Notes: generated by a model from the letters alone, not told the origin. Shown: positions 23,036 to 34,817, numbered from the stretch's first letter. The stretch is 64,000 nt of DNA from Diogma glabrata (GCA_963693315.1 OY856186.1:376112331-376176330); one strand, 5' to 3'. Program-made: numbers and translations.

Positions 23036-23960
23036 AATCCAAGTTTTTATAAATTCGAATTTCAGAAATTGGAAAATATCCTGCATATTGTTTTTTATTT
23101 TTTCCGTACATAAAAAATTTTTATTAGCCTAAAAAATATTGTGAACCCTGCAGTACAAGTTAAGTAGCCTAACTGTGAGGTTACTGATAACGGTAATTTC
23201 AGTGTCCGCAATACATGGGAGGAATTCGCTACAACGATTCACAACTTCAAAGTAGAGACAAACTAATAGTAACTTCTCCTTCGCTGGACCTGTTTCATTT
23301 TGTTAGTATAGCTAATTTTTTATTTATTTTTCGAGGACGTACTATGAAGCTTCTTTTAGATTTCAGTCCTACTCCTTTGCCAAATATTACAAGTGTTAAT
23401 GTAGAAAATTGAAGCAGATTTACTAAAAATTGAGCTTTTGAAATTCCATAAAGTATTTGATTTCTCAAAAAAATCAATATTTGGACCATGGGGTTTTCTT
23501 TTGTGTCATTTAATGCAAGTCGTACAGTTTATTATCACACTCTTGCATCAATAAAATAGGAAACACAAAAAAAATTAAAATAACAGCACATTTTAAAGCT
23601 CAACACAGAAAATCCTGTTTATATTACTTTTTGTGCTAAGCTTTAATAACAAGCAAACATAAAAAAGGAACATGTTGACATTGTTCGATGTCGACACATA
23701 CATAAAAAAAAATCAGCAAAAAAGCAAACAAAAATATAAGCTTGTTTATGTTTTGTATATAAAACTTTAAAGTTTATTTTATGAAGGATAATTGTTTTGA
23801 TAATTTTGTTTAAAAAAGCGAGAGCCGAGAACCTTGTGTGGTTAAGTAGTAAATTTCGGTGAAGGCATTATTAAGCTTGTTATATAATTACATCGTAAAA
23901 GTTTGTTTTGAACTTTTAATCGATTAAATTTCAAGTCCAACATTTTTAAATATTAAAATC
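23036..23960. other. No gene seen (probable intron of the CUB gene)
   Basis: AT-rich. It lies downstream of exon 23968-24053 on the minus strand, directly after its donor site, so it is probably intronic. Confidence 0.4.
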
Positions 23961-23967
23961 AACTTAC

Positions 23968-24053
23968 CTAACAATCGCATCAGATTGACTAATAAATTTA
24001 TAACGAATTCGAAACTCAAATGGTGTTGCCGCACCTAATGGAGCATGAAACAC
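23968..24053 (-). CDS. CUB-domain gene, exon 3 of those seen
   Basis: An 86-bp minus-strand exon starting with GTG TTT CAT and encoding VFHAPLGAATPFEF, RIRYKFISQSDAIV plus two bases of an Arg codon. The acceptor is 'ttttttgcag' (24054 upward, right beside the assembly gap) and the donor is 'gtaagtt' (23961-23967). The phase runs from 0 to 2. It joins exactly in frame to the exon at 34818-34922. The 'FEFRIRYKF' strand is what is expected near the end of a CUB domain. The next exon, needed to finish the domain, was not found at lower coordinates and probably lies outside the window. The 10.8-kb upstream intron is full of transposon debris. Confidence 0.8.
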
Positions 24054-24066
24054 CTGCAAAAAAGAA

Positions 24067-24266
24067 NNNNNNNNNNNNNNNNNNNNNNNNNNNNNNNNNN
24101 NNNNNNNNNNNNNNNNNNNNNNNNNNNNNNNNNNNNNNNNNNNNNNNNNNNNNNNNNNNNNNNNNNNNNNNNNNNNNNNNNNNNNNNNNNNNNNNNNNNN
24201 NNNNNNNNNNNNNNNNNNNNNNNNNNNNNNNNNNNNNNNNNNNNNNNNNNNNNNNNNNNNNNNNNN
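24067..24266. other. Assembly gap (200 N)
   Basis: Exactly 200 undetermined bases. ORFs crossing it are meaningless. It begins 14 bases from the acceptor end of the CUB exon. Confidence 0.99.
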
Positions 24267-24783
24267 GAACAAAAAGAAAATCAACATTAAAATTAGAAAT
24301 TCACCTTTATTTTCAATATAGAAATTTCCCTTTTTGGCCTTTTTCATCAAATTTACAAATATCCTTAAACAAAAAACTCTTTTTCCGTATTTATTTTTCT
24401 TTTAATCATCAATAAACAATTTTTTTTCTGCTTAAATATGAATAAAGTTTTTGATTAAAAAGAAAACTTGAAAAACAGACAAAAGAAATGAGAAAGTTTT
24501 TTTCTTTGAACCTGTTTGTATGCTGCTTGCTAGTCAAGAAAAAAATATGTTAAAGTAAAAACAAAATGGAAAAGGAGTTACAGCCATTTCTGGTTCGTTA
24601 TAAACAAAATAGAAAAAGGCGAATTGTCTAAACGGAACAATAATATCAAAAATTTACGAGGAAAACTTTTTTTTGTGAAAATAAGAATTAAAAATGTTTT
24701 CATTTTTCCTTTAACGGTGGGATATAAAAATTATAAAAAGTGTTTAAATGGGTTGTTTATATGGGTTAGATGATTTGAAGCTT
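24267..24783. other. Intronic AT-rich DNA, no gene
   Basis: Poly-A/T-rich sequence with nothing recognisable. Confidence 0.5.
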
Positions 24784-25027
24784 GCCTTAAGCCGCAATTA
24801 GACTATTGCAGAACTCTGCAATATTTCTGCAATGGAAGTGTATAAAATATTCATTGCAGAAAAGTTTGGTAATGAACTCATTGCAAAACATTGCTATGAC
24901 TCATTGCAATGTTTTGCAATGAGTTCATTGCCGAGCTTTTCTGCAATGAATATTTTACACACTACCATTGCACGACTATTGCAGAAATATTGCAGAGTTC
25001 TGCAATAGTCTAATTGCGTCTTTAGGC
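24784..25027. mobile_element. Palindromic MITE
   Basis: The two halves are near-perfect inverted copies centred near 24900. Ends read 'gccttaagccgcaattagac' on the left and, as reverse complement, 'gcctaaagacgcaattagac' on the right. Internal 'tattgcagaactctgcaata' and 'tgaactcattgcaaaacatt' recur in both arms. The right arm carries about 12 extra bases. It has no coding capacity. The transposase family is unknown. Confidence 0.85.
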
Positions 25028-26990
25028 ATAAATATGTATGAAATTTAAATCTATGTATATACATAATACGAAATCTATATATGTAAAACATAATACGAAC
25101 ATAATACTTCTCCAGTCAAAAGTTCCTAAATATATTTAGTTATTTATACGGCTTTTTTGTTTGCAGCCGAGACTGTCATATTATTTTTTATAAGAGTAAC
25201 AAGTGATTACTAAAAGTGGTAAATAAACATTTCATTTTTTTAAGTCATCTAATACAAAGAAAATAATTGCAGAAGTGCTTCCTATTCAAAAGAAACTTCT
25301 GTTTGTAAAATAAGTAAATCATTTTTAACAATTGTATTTATTTTATTTATTGTACTACATATGTAATTTTTATAATATTTTAAAAAGTTCATTTAATAAT
25401 AAAATATTTGATTTTTAACATAAAAAAAAATCTCTTAGTTTATAACGCCATTTTTATAATTTTCCTTCAGAACAAAAAAAAATGATTCCCGACAGTCATA
25501 TGCACAACGAATTTTATCTTTAAAACAAAAAATATCGCATGTCCTTGTTGTGTGATCACAATTCTGCCAGGTGACGTTTGTGGAATTGAGGTGGGTTGTC
25601 GGGAAGTCAGGACTTGACGGGTCAGACAATTAGATCGATTGCATTGCGAGCAAAGGCCGGCATCCTGGTAACTCACCCTATATTCCTCATTCTCCAACTT
25701 TAATATTACCTGTCTCGCGTTACATAAGTTTTGTTTAACATGTATCTGAACAATCAGTTGCAAATGTGATGAATCTTTTATCGTCCATCGTGTATTTTCC
25801 TAAATTCGTTATTTACCTTTATCATTGTGGTTATATTTTGTTTTCATTTTAATATATATAACCTAATATACATTGCTATTTCAATTTTTTATCAAATGTA
25901 AATAAAAAAATAATGAAATGATGACGCACTTTGCAATTTAAAAATATTTTATTAAACCAAATCATATGGCTTTCCTTTGTAATATGTTTATCTGTTACAT
26001 ATTTAAATAAATAAGAAAATGAATATTAAATCTTTTCTCTTGCAATTGTTCTTTTAAATGCCTTAGTACCTCAACAAAAACTTGTTTTACGTTTTGAGAA
26101 TAGAACGAAGGAAAGAAACAGCTTGAATTGAATCATCTTTTTTTGTCTTGTTTACTCCTAAGACTAAAATATTATTTATACTAGGATATTGCTCAAAATT
26201 AAATCAGTTGGTGATTAATAATTATTAAAATTAGTTCATGTTTTTTTTCTTTTGCTTAAACCAGTTCGTTTTAGATATTCGATAATTGATATTTTTAAAA
26301 ACAAAAACGCACGTTAGATATTAAAGGAAATCAAAAAAAAATAATCGAGATCGAGTTCGTGAGTTCAAATGATAGAATTAAAAAAATAATAAAGCCATCC
26401 CGGGTAGTAAAAAGTTAAACTGACGGTAAATAATTCGGGAATTATTTGGAACATTGTAAAATTCGTTAAAAATTATTTCAAAAAATTAACAGTGTACATT
26501 TTTAAAAACTTTGTTCTAATACCTATTCAAAGACATATCATTTATGAAAATCGATTGAGTAGCTTTACTACAATCGCTCGTCAAAATGCACTTACATCAC
26601 AAAATAACAAAAAATTGAGGGGCACCCTGTGAAGACCCATGGTCGAAAAAAAAAATTCTAATAGAATTCGTATCTTTTATTTATGAAAGACTATCTATAA
26701 ACCAAAATAGTCAAAATTAAAAGGGATCAAGTCAAAACGTTGTTGAATTTTCGTGAAATTGCTCATATATATATATTTACCATACTACTTAGAAAATGCC
26801 TACGACTCGGACATAAACTCTTTTTTGATGTCAAACTCAAATACTACCCTCCAGTTCTAGAAACCAACGTTCTATTAACTATCCGAGCTGAAGATACATC
26901 TACCATACTCTATATCCCAACTGTGATGAAAACTGCTTCTCCTATGGAATCAATCCCCTCTCAACCTTTTGACAAACACAACAGAGCGAT
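25028..26990. other. Intronic DNA; one weak Cys-rich ORF, otherwise nothing
   Basis: At 25435-25629 (minus) an ORF contains NSTNVTWQNCDHTTRTCDIF and IRCAYDCRES, a Cys-rich pattern, but has an in-frame stop just before it and matches no family I know. A plus ORF at 26740-27036 could be the degraded gag end of the gypsy remnant that follows. Remaining sequence is AT-rich. Confidence 0.35.
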
Positions 26991-28165
26991 CGACTTAAAG
27001 ATTACCTATAGCTGCCAGGGCCCGAGTATTTCTTGATGGCATTGTTAACACCAAATCCCCATCGAAATCCACTCTTCGAATGAATCGTTTCCGGCGTATT
27101 CGCAAAACTTTCCGTTTTAAAACTATCTCTTCAATTATTGCGCTTAAGAAACCACAACAAGGTCTTGCTTGTTAATCAAATCTGGATTGGACTGTTAGAC
27201 ACTGGAGCATTTATCAGTGACTTTGGTGATGCGTTCGCTCAAGAAATGTTACAAACTCTTCATTTTCTTATTCGCTCCACAACCAAAATCAAAACTGCTG
27301 ATGGTATCAGTCAAATGAGTATTGATTTTTTAAAACTTTAGTTATTAGATATAGTTTTATTTGCATGGTCTTTAGATTCTATTGGAACCATTGCCGCAGA
27401 TCCTACTTCTAACGAAGTTTAACAGCTTTAGGTTGCAATACAATTTTTTCCATCATTTTCTATAATGGGTGAACACATAATTAATGTATGTGTTATTATG
27501 GTTTTCCATATTATTCACTGTTTGTGTGCTTTTGTCACTTTTGAATTAAAATGCAATATTTAAAAATATACTTTTTACTGTTTATTTTATTTTATTAATA
27601 ATAAAATAAATTTCCTTATAGTAACAACTTGGATTATTTTAACATAATTTATGTTGGCGCTGTTATGCATATCGCTAGGCACTATCCCATTATATCCTAT
27701 TATCTCTTTATAATAGAGATAATGATGGGAGATGAGCTGGATCGCATGTTGGCGCAGGATGTCATCGAAGAAAGTGTCAGTCCTTGGAGTTTGCCAGACG
27801 GTATTTCAAGTTGCTTACCTCAAGCCAATTACATCTTCAATTTGGATTTGAAAGACGATTTCTGAGAGTTATCCCTGGATAATGGCCTCAAAAGAAAACT
27901 GCGTTCACCGTGTCTGTTCAGCCGTTGTACCAGTTTATAAGGATGCTCTTCGGATTGTGCAATGCACCTCAGACCATGACAAAACTAATGAATTAGGTGA
28001 GTGTTCCCTCCCCATTTAAGGTCCTATGTTTTCGTATATTTAGATGATCTTTGCGTTACTGATACGACACCTTTTCAAACAATATCGATGTATTGAAGGA
28101 AATCGGTAAATGTCTAGGCATGCTAATTTGACGAACAAGATTGAAAAGAGTAGGGGGTAAAATAT
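26990..28165 (+). pseudogene. Ty3/gypsy pol remnant, second copy
   Basis: Same family as 4320-5490. LLDTGAFISDFGDAF (27187-27230) keeps the protease Asp-Thr-Gly. ADGISQMSIDFLK follows, then, after the Penelope insertion, HYPIISYYLF, MMGDELDRMLAQDVIEESVS and PWSLPDG (27690-27800). RT continues as IFNLDLKDDF, KTAFTVSVQPLYQF, LFGLCNAPQTMTKLM and FVYLDDLCV (27833-28053), the last being the catalytic box. HIDVLKEIGKCLG ends the similarity near 28120-28165. Numerous frameshifts make it nonfunctional. It lies inside the CUB-gene intron in the opposite orientation. Confidence 0.85.
27488..27642 (-). mobile_element. Short Penelope-like 3'-end insertion
   Basis: 155 bp nearly identical to the Penelope 3' UTR at 447-605 ('ggttttccatattattcac', 'cacttttgaattaaaatgc', 'ttccttatagtaacaa'). 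It is flanked by 'cataattaatgt' (27476-27487) and 'cataatttatgt' (27643-27654), an 11/12 target-site duplication. It interrupts the gypsy remnant between protease and RT. Confidence 0.85.
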
Positions 28166-29470
28166 TTTTTAGTTTAATACACCGTTACACATTTACAGAA
28201 CAATAGTTATAGTTTAATTTAATTTTGTCTGTTTTAGATTGTTGTGCACGCGAGGATCGTTCTTTCAAAACTTCACTTTAAATAATAACACAAACACTTT
28301 AGTTATGAACATTTTTATTTATTTGTTTATAGATTATTATCGGTTAAATCACACACATAGCATTTTAAATGCAAAATAGTTTAAAACAGTTGAACTTGTT
28401 TAATTTTATTGGTTACCACTTGATTTTGTTTTGCCACTAATTAACTGACTGATTTCTATCTACTACAAACTTACTATTTTAATTATTTTCTAAAAATATA
28501 TCTATAAACTCGAACAACAAAACAAAACCATGATAAAGGCTATATATTAGCCGAAACGTCGGTTATTTTACCAAGAAAATAAAATAATATGAAAAATTAA
28601 TATACTTAGTCAATTTTCTTCGATATTTTTATGACCGAAAAGCCGAGCATTAACTGTAATAATTGAATAATAACTATATACGGTCGATCAATAACCTTTA
28701 AGGAAAAAAACATTAATATGTGTTTTAACATTTTTATTTTTTCAGTAGTTTTGACACAGGATGACTCGAAAGTTGTTAAGAAATGTAGAGACAAGAAAAG
28801 TTTAAAGTTGATTTGTGCTCGACGGGTTAATCGATTTTAATAACTTTTTTTTCGTTTGAAAGGGATTAAGTAAGGATTTGTAAAAAAAATACACTGTTGA
28901 ATTTCTACCACTAAATTTACTTGAATACTTCCTTTAAAATTTATTGTTTGGTTTTTTGACGAGAAAAATACATTTGAATATTTACTAACACAAATTGAAT
29001 TTTCTCGAAATTCGTCAAACTAATGATGAATTATTAATTATCCCTTGGCCTTAAATAACAATAAAAATTCCTATTATTAATTATCATATATTGTAAAATA
29101 AAATACATATTAAACATTTAAAATTTATAAATACTTTGAAATAATAATTTGTAGTTTTCGCATAACATTACATTAATCAACATGTTCATTTCAATCAAGA
29201 GTTCACTCCGTCACAACTTTAGTGAATACGTAAACTGTATAAGTCAAGTGTATAAGTCAAGTTTTAATTATTAAATTTTAAAAATGGGTCCACACCGGTA
29301 ATTTTTTTGTTAGTAAATATTCAAATGGATTTTTTTCGTCAACAAAGCAAAACGCCAAATATCGAGTCACTTTTTGTCAAAATTAGGGCAAAAATAAAAA
29401 CCACGCCTTTTTTAATTATACCAACGATCCAACGATTGAAGATTATAGAAAATAGGAAATGGGCAGCTTC
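28166..29470. other. Intronic AT-rich DNA with a hammerhead-like motif
   Basis: No gene. The only notable sequence is the motif at 28529-28562, listed separately. Confidence 0.5.
28529..28562 (+). ncRNA. Degenerate hammerhead-ribozyme-like motif
   Basis: 'tgataaaggc' and 'agccgaaacgtcgg' flank a short loop. The GGCT/AGCC pairing forms a stem II, followed by GAAAC as in hammerhead cores. The expected CUGAUGA box reads AUGAUAA, so the key G8 position is changed and activity is unlikely. Such motifs are known from Penelope-like element termini. Confidence 0.35.
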
Positions 29471-29471
29471 G

Positions 29472-29970
29472 AATCTTGATTCGATTTTCCATCTATGATT
29501 TCATATACGAGGGTGAGTTATTTCCAAGAATAATACAAAATATGAAAGATAAATATTTTGTAAGAAAAAGTATATGTCCAGCAATCGTTCGAAGTGGCCC
29601 TACAGAAACGATGAATGTTGACAAAGCAAAATCGAGATTATACAAAAAAATGGGGAACCACAGTTGATAAACCGGCGAGGATTTATTCCGTCCAAGAAAT
29701 TAACTCGTTGCGTAAAAAACTGATCCGATCCGAATCCTGATTCGATTTTCCATCTATGATTTCATATATGAGGGTGAGTTATTTCCAAGAATAATACAAA
29801 ATATGAAAGATAAATATTTTGTAAGAAATATGTATATGTCCAGCAATCGTTCGAAGTGGCCCTACAGAAACGATGAATGTTGACAAAGCAAAATCGAGAT
29901 TATCCAAAAAATTGTGGAACCACTGTTGATAAACCGGCGAGGATTTATTCCGTCCAAGAAATTAACGTGA
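29472..29970 (+). repeat. Recent tandem duplication, about 265-bp period
   Basis: 29472-29703 ('cttgattcgattttccatct' to 'cgtccaagaaattaac') is repeated almost identically at 29738-29966. They are separated by 'ttgcgtaaaaaactgatccg'. Differences are few, so the duplication is recent. A 63-codon ORF in the first copy is broken in the second and matches nothing I recognise. Confidence 0.85.
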
Positions 29971-30353
29971 AAAACTTACATGTGATACTCAAACATTTAC
30001 AAAATAAGTTTTATTTTATTATATTAGAGCTTTGAGTTTTGCTAACGTGATCACAAAGTAAAAAACTATCTGTGACCAAATTACTTGGGATTTACCGTTT
30101 TTTGTGAATTATACAGTTACGTAGTTTGAACAGATTCTATGTGAGCTTACGAGCAAGGACAAATCATTAGTATTTGCTGAAAATCATGATGAGTGTTTGT
30201 GAATCTTTGTTGATGATACCAAATGCATTGCACAATTTTTTTGCTTACACTTCAAGATTTGGAGTTATAACCAATCACTTGTTGTCACCGAAAAAAGCTG
30301 TGATATAACTCATAGTACGGCTAAAGAACGGCTATACCGATTTCAAAAGACTT
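29971..30353. other. No gene seen
   Basis: AT-rich intronic sequence between two repeat structures. Confidence 0.5.
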
Positions 30354-31329
30354 TTTTATTCGCCTACATATTAAAGTGGTACTTTATTACTGTGATTTGC
30401 GGCCGTAAAGTGTCACTTTTTAACCATATACTTTGTTGTCATAGTTACGTCCAAAAAAATAAAGCACATTTTTATTTGTTTAAATTCTATAAAAAATAGA
30501 AATATTTATCAAAGCAACCATTAAATTCAAAATTTCATAATCCCATTAATAGTACATTATGATGTTAGGACGTAAAACTAAAGGTTTTGGACGTATGTGA
30601 AGTTTGTTAATCGAGGCACTAGCCGAGATTTGCACCCACATTAAGTCCAAAATAGCTTACGTCCGTGCATCATATACTATTTTTTATTCGCCGCAAGCAA
30701 AACATTTTTAAACAAATTGTTTATTCTATATTAAAATTATTAATTTGCATAAATGTTGAAATAAAATATGTGGAACAAGTAACCTTTGACAAGATATTTG
30801 TTATTTTTTCCAAATTATTGTATAACCATGACAACAAATGATAACAACTATTTTAATTGGATTATGAAATTTTGAATTTAAGGGTTGCTTTGATAAAAAA
30901 TTCTATTTTTTATAGAATTTAAACAAATGCAAATGTTTTTTGGACGTAACTATGACAACAAAATATATGGTTGAAAAGTGACACTTTAAGGCCGCAAATC
31001 ATAGTAAAAAAGTAACACTTTAATATGTAGGTGAATAAAAAATTATTGTTATTATTTGTTGTCATGGTTATACAATAATTTGGAAAAAATAACAAATATT
31101 TTGTCAAAGGTTCAACATATTTGTATTTCAAAATTTATGCAAATTTATAACTTTGATTTAGAATAAACAATTTTTTTTAAATATTTTGCTTGTGGCGAAT
31201 AAAAAATAGTAAATGACGCACGGACGTAAGCTATTTTGGACTTAATGTTGGTGCAAATCTCGGCTAGCGCATCGATTGGCAAACTCCACATACGTCCAAA
31301 ATCTTTAGCTTGCATCATAATGTACTATT
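30354..31329. repeat. Compound inverted repeat, order A-X-A'-X'
   Basis: Segment A (30354-30548) is repeated inverted at 30849-31040. Segment X (30549-30848) is repeated inverted at 31041-31329. Examples are 'cctacatattaaagtg' with 'cactttaatatgtagg', and 'gccgagatttgcacc' with 'ggtgcaaatctcggc'. No coding sequence. Confidence 0.85.
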
Positions 31330-31589
31330 TTTTGTTTGATATAGATCATTAGATAAAACTTAAAAAAACTTTTTTAAAGATTGCGCTTGAGTCATTAGAT
31401 TCATCATTGGATTGGTAAAATTTTGATTTTTCATTCATATTGGGAATTCCTGTTATGTTTAAACTATCCTTTTTAAATAAAATTCTAAAATAAGTTGTAC
31501 ATTTTATTTTTTTCATACTACTTATATTTCAAGTTTCAGAAAAATCTAGAATGGTCAAGTTTCAAAGTTAGTTTCTGTCTAGAACCAAA
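31330..31589. other. No gene seen
   Basis: AT-rich. The last part may be degraded 5' sequence of the LINE fragment. Confidence 0.4.
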
Positions 31590-33232
31590 GTTTGACTTCG
31601 GGCGTTTTTCCTTTGAAATGAAAATGGTCGCACATATCATCGGTTTTTAAAAATGCGGTCGCGAAAATGTTGTTGAAAGCTGTCGAGGAATTGTTATGTT
31701 ATCAGTCATCCCTAAACTGTTTGAAAATATTGTGGAAAACAATCTTTTTTTACTGCAGTGACCAAATCACTTCCTCACAGCATGGGTTTTATCCAGATAG
31801 ATCCACATCAACTAATCTAGCTATCCTAACCAATGTTATTAGTCTAGCTTTAGAAGCTGATTTACAGGTTGATGTTGTCTTTACTGATGTTCGCAAAGTT
31901 TTTGATAAAATACATCACAGAATCTTGATTGAGAAGCTGGAATCTTCTTAAAGCAGCTTTATACATGGAGCCTGGCTTACTTCTCATCTAGTTAATCATA
32001 GACAATAGGTTCAATTTGGCTCCGCTAAATTTGATGAGTTTGTGGCTACCTCATGAAATCTGAGTTCCACAATATAGTTATCTTGGGCCGTTACTTTTCA
32101 TTTTGTATATAAACGATGTCGTTTGCTGTTTCAGAATTTGTAAAGTTTTAATCTATGCCGACGATATTAAAATTATAATATTATAAAAAGCTAGGTGTAT
32201 GTAACTGTTTTCCAGGAAGAATTGAAGCGGTTACCTAATTAACTGGTGAAATGACAACCAACTTTTTCTTAACATTTCCAAGTGCAATGTTATGACATAT
32301 CACAGATCCAGATCGGTAATGTTATTCAAATACAGTCTAAACAACATAGAATTGCCGCAAGCTAGCCCAATTTTAGATCTAGGTGTACTATTTAATTTAT
32401 ACAGCAATTTATCATTTTTTGATCATATTGATAGCATCGTCGCGAGAGCTAACAGCATGTTGGGGATCATCATCAGAAGCTCCAGAAATTTTCAAGATCC
32501 ATACACGCTCTTTACTCTTTTTTGTTCTCTCGTCGAATCACAACTTGAGTATGCAACAATCATATGGTTTCCGCATTTAACCTTTTATTCAAGCAGAATA
32601 GAGCGTATTTAAAAAAGTTTTTGAAGTACGTTCTTCGTAGACTACTGCGTGATAACGGTATACCTTTTTTTCAAGTTATCTTAAATAGAAGAAGACAATC
32701 AGTTGCAATTTTTGCAATGGATCTTATAACTAGTTCTCCTGAACGACAATTACGCACCAGATCTGGTTTCCTAATATTTCGAGTTCACCGATTTAATTAT
32801 GGCAAATCTGATTGACCCCTTATATTTGTATACAATCTCTTTTGGTTCTAATCTTTTCTGGGACTTGTTCGATTTCAATTTATCTAGGAATGTATTCAAG
32901 AGCTGTATCACAAAATATCTCCAAATTCAGTAGCACAACCTCCTAAAAAGTTTTTATTTTAATATTTTGCTTTGTACCTTTATATAATGCATTTTTTTAA
33001 TAACTTTTATGAGACTATGTCCGCTAGTTTTCTATTTTCGCTATTTCTATTATTGTTATGCTTTTTAAATTGTTATTTTTTATTGTTAGTATTTATTGAC
33101 AAGATTGTTATCTTCTTTAGTTTTTTGTTTTTTATTGGTTTTAAATTTTTTGAATATGTAAATAATTTTAGTTTTAGGTAATCATTTGTCATATAAGATT
33201 GTTAATGGTATTAAATAAATAAATAAATAAAG
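31590..33232 (+). pseudogene. Non-LTR retrotransposon (Jockey-superfamily) RT fragment
   Basis: RT domain pieces in order: RGIVMLSVIPKLFENIVENN (31680-31745), ITSSQHGFYPDRSTSTNLAI, DVVFTDVRKVFDKIHHRIL (31770-31930), LGPLLFILYINDVV (32090-32125) and VLIYADDIKII (32145-32175) with an intact YADD box. The post-RT region follows: DHIDSIVARANSMLGIIIRS, LEYATIIWFPH and IERI (32420-32612). It ends in an (AAAT)n tail at 33212-33232 ('aaataaataaataaataaag'), the normal LINE 3' end. It is 5'-truncated with several stops, so it is inactive. Placement within the Jockey superfamily is by general motif order only. Confidence 0.85.
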
Positions 33233-33257
33233 AACACGTTTTTCTTTTTTTAGAACA

Positions 33258-33790
33258 AGAGCCTGCGACGGCCAGATCTTCGTTATTTTATAAAAGCTGA
33301 AAGTTTCTCTGCGCATACCCCCTACTCAGGTAGGAACGATTAGCGACATATGAAGTTTGGATCATAGTGGCTTTGGCAGGGAGCAAGTAACAAAGGGGCC
33401 TCCAAAGTTTCGTGAAAGTATAAAATCTAATTTTTTTATTTATTCTTCGTGATAGTATTAAAAGTCACGTGGCCCATTGCCAGACACTTAGTATCGTGGA
33501 AACCCCCTGCCAGACACTATAAAGTTTAAGGGTGTCTGGCAGGGGGTTTCCACGATAGCAAGTGTCTGGCAATGGGTCACGTGATTCTAATATTATCCCG
33601 AAGAATATATAAAAAAACTAGCTTTTATACTTCCACGAAACTTTGGAAGCCCCTCTGCTACCTGCTCCCTGCCAAAGCCACTATGATCCAAACTTCATAT
33701 GTCGCTAATCGTTCCTACCTGAGTAGGGGGTATGCGCAGAGAAACTTTCAGCTTTTATAAAATAACGAAGGTCTGGCCGTCGCGGGCTCT
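33258..33790. mobile_element. 533-bp foldback element (near-perfect palindrome)
   Basis: Left arm 33258-33520 and right arm 33528-33790 are inverted copies, roughly 90% or more identical by eye. Ends read 'agagcctgcgacggccagat' and, reverse-complemented, 'agagcccgcgacggccagac'. The centre is 'cagacactataaagtttaag' followed by 'ggtgtctgg'. No ORF. It starts 26 bases after the LINE tail. Probably a foldback MITE. No clear target duplication is seen. Confidence 0.9.
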
Positions 33791-34810
33791 AAGTCTATTT
33801 ATTATTACGCTACTAATCATCGACAGGGAAAGATATTTGTCCATATTGTCGATTTATCAAGAACACTAGGTCAGAAATGAAAACATTACGAATGGATGTA
33901 GAACAAGAAAAAAATTATTGAAGTGCCGAGAGCTCCCTGTGGAGCTATAAATAATCGAACATTAAAAAATAAGAAAAAAATTGTCTGAAGATTCTGACTT
34001 GACACTTAGAAAAAGCTCAAGCAAAAGGTAGAAAAACTAAGCTTGAGTGTACATATTGCTCACAAAAGGATAGCCTCTGTTTTGAAGATGAATGTGTAAA
34101 AAAGTTTGGAAAAGGTTTGACGGCACGGTAAATTAATTAATGGATAGTAGTAATTTTATAATGAGTAATAGGTAAGTAGTTGAAGAGTGGCTATAAGTAT
34201 TTGCTTGTTGCAGATTAATTTTTGCTCTTTCTCAACGTTTGTAATTCTCGAAAGAAGCTTTTATGCTAAATGAAGAGTATGAGAAGTATGATATGAACAT
34301 AAAACAAATATGTGGATTTTGGGTTAAGGAACGGTGATTAAATAGAAAAAAGCACACAAAATTTCTTTTAAAAAAACCAAATTCATTATCAAATTCAACA
34401 ATTAAGCAAATATAAAACATCAACTAAACGTAGCACAAGGTAATATTTTGTTCATCAAAATAATTTATTTCTTTAAAAAATTTAGTACCATTAATCAACT
34501 TCGCTTAAAACCTTAAACAAACATTCCAACTCTTAATAAACACCAAAAATAACCAATAACCTAAACCTAATAGTCCAACAAAAATTTTTCTTCATAACCT
34601 AAAACAAAATGAGCAACCATAAATTTTAAATCCTTTTTCCATAAAATTCAATTTATTTAAAAATAGAAACAAAAAGAAAAGCATCAAACCGCTCATAATC
34701 CTTGAATATTTAAAAAAAAAGGCTTTTGGGAGTTCATTACAAAAACGAAAAACTTTCATTCCTGTAATATTTATTTTGGTTTCATAAAATGAAATAAAAT
34801 AAGTTAATTC
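33791..34810. other. Intronic DNA; weak unidentified coding-like scraps
   Basis: About 33830-34130 reads in part CPYCRFIKNTRSEMKTLRMD and KTKLECTYCSQKDSLCFEDE with stops between. These resemble fragments of a Cys-containing protein, family unknown. The remainder is AT-rich. Confidence 0.3.
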
Positions 34811-34817
34811 AACTTAC

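Noticed and set aside
23964..24415. ORFs crossing the N gap
   Set aside because: Most residues are undetermined. Only the exon 23968-24053 within one of them has splice and phase support.
24784..25027. CRISPR-like or regulatory palindromic repeats
   Set aside because: The symmetry is one single foldback unit in a eukaryotic intron, not an array with spacers.
25435..25763. Cys-rich minus-strand exon of the CUB gene
   Set aside because: It would fall inside the CUB domain between two exons that already join perfectly, and an in-frame stop precedes it.
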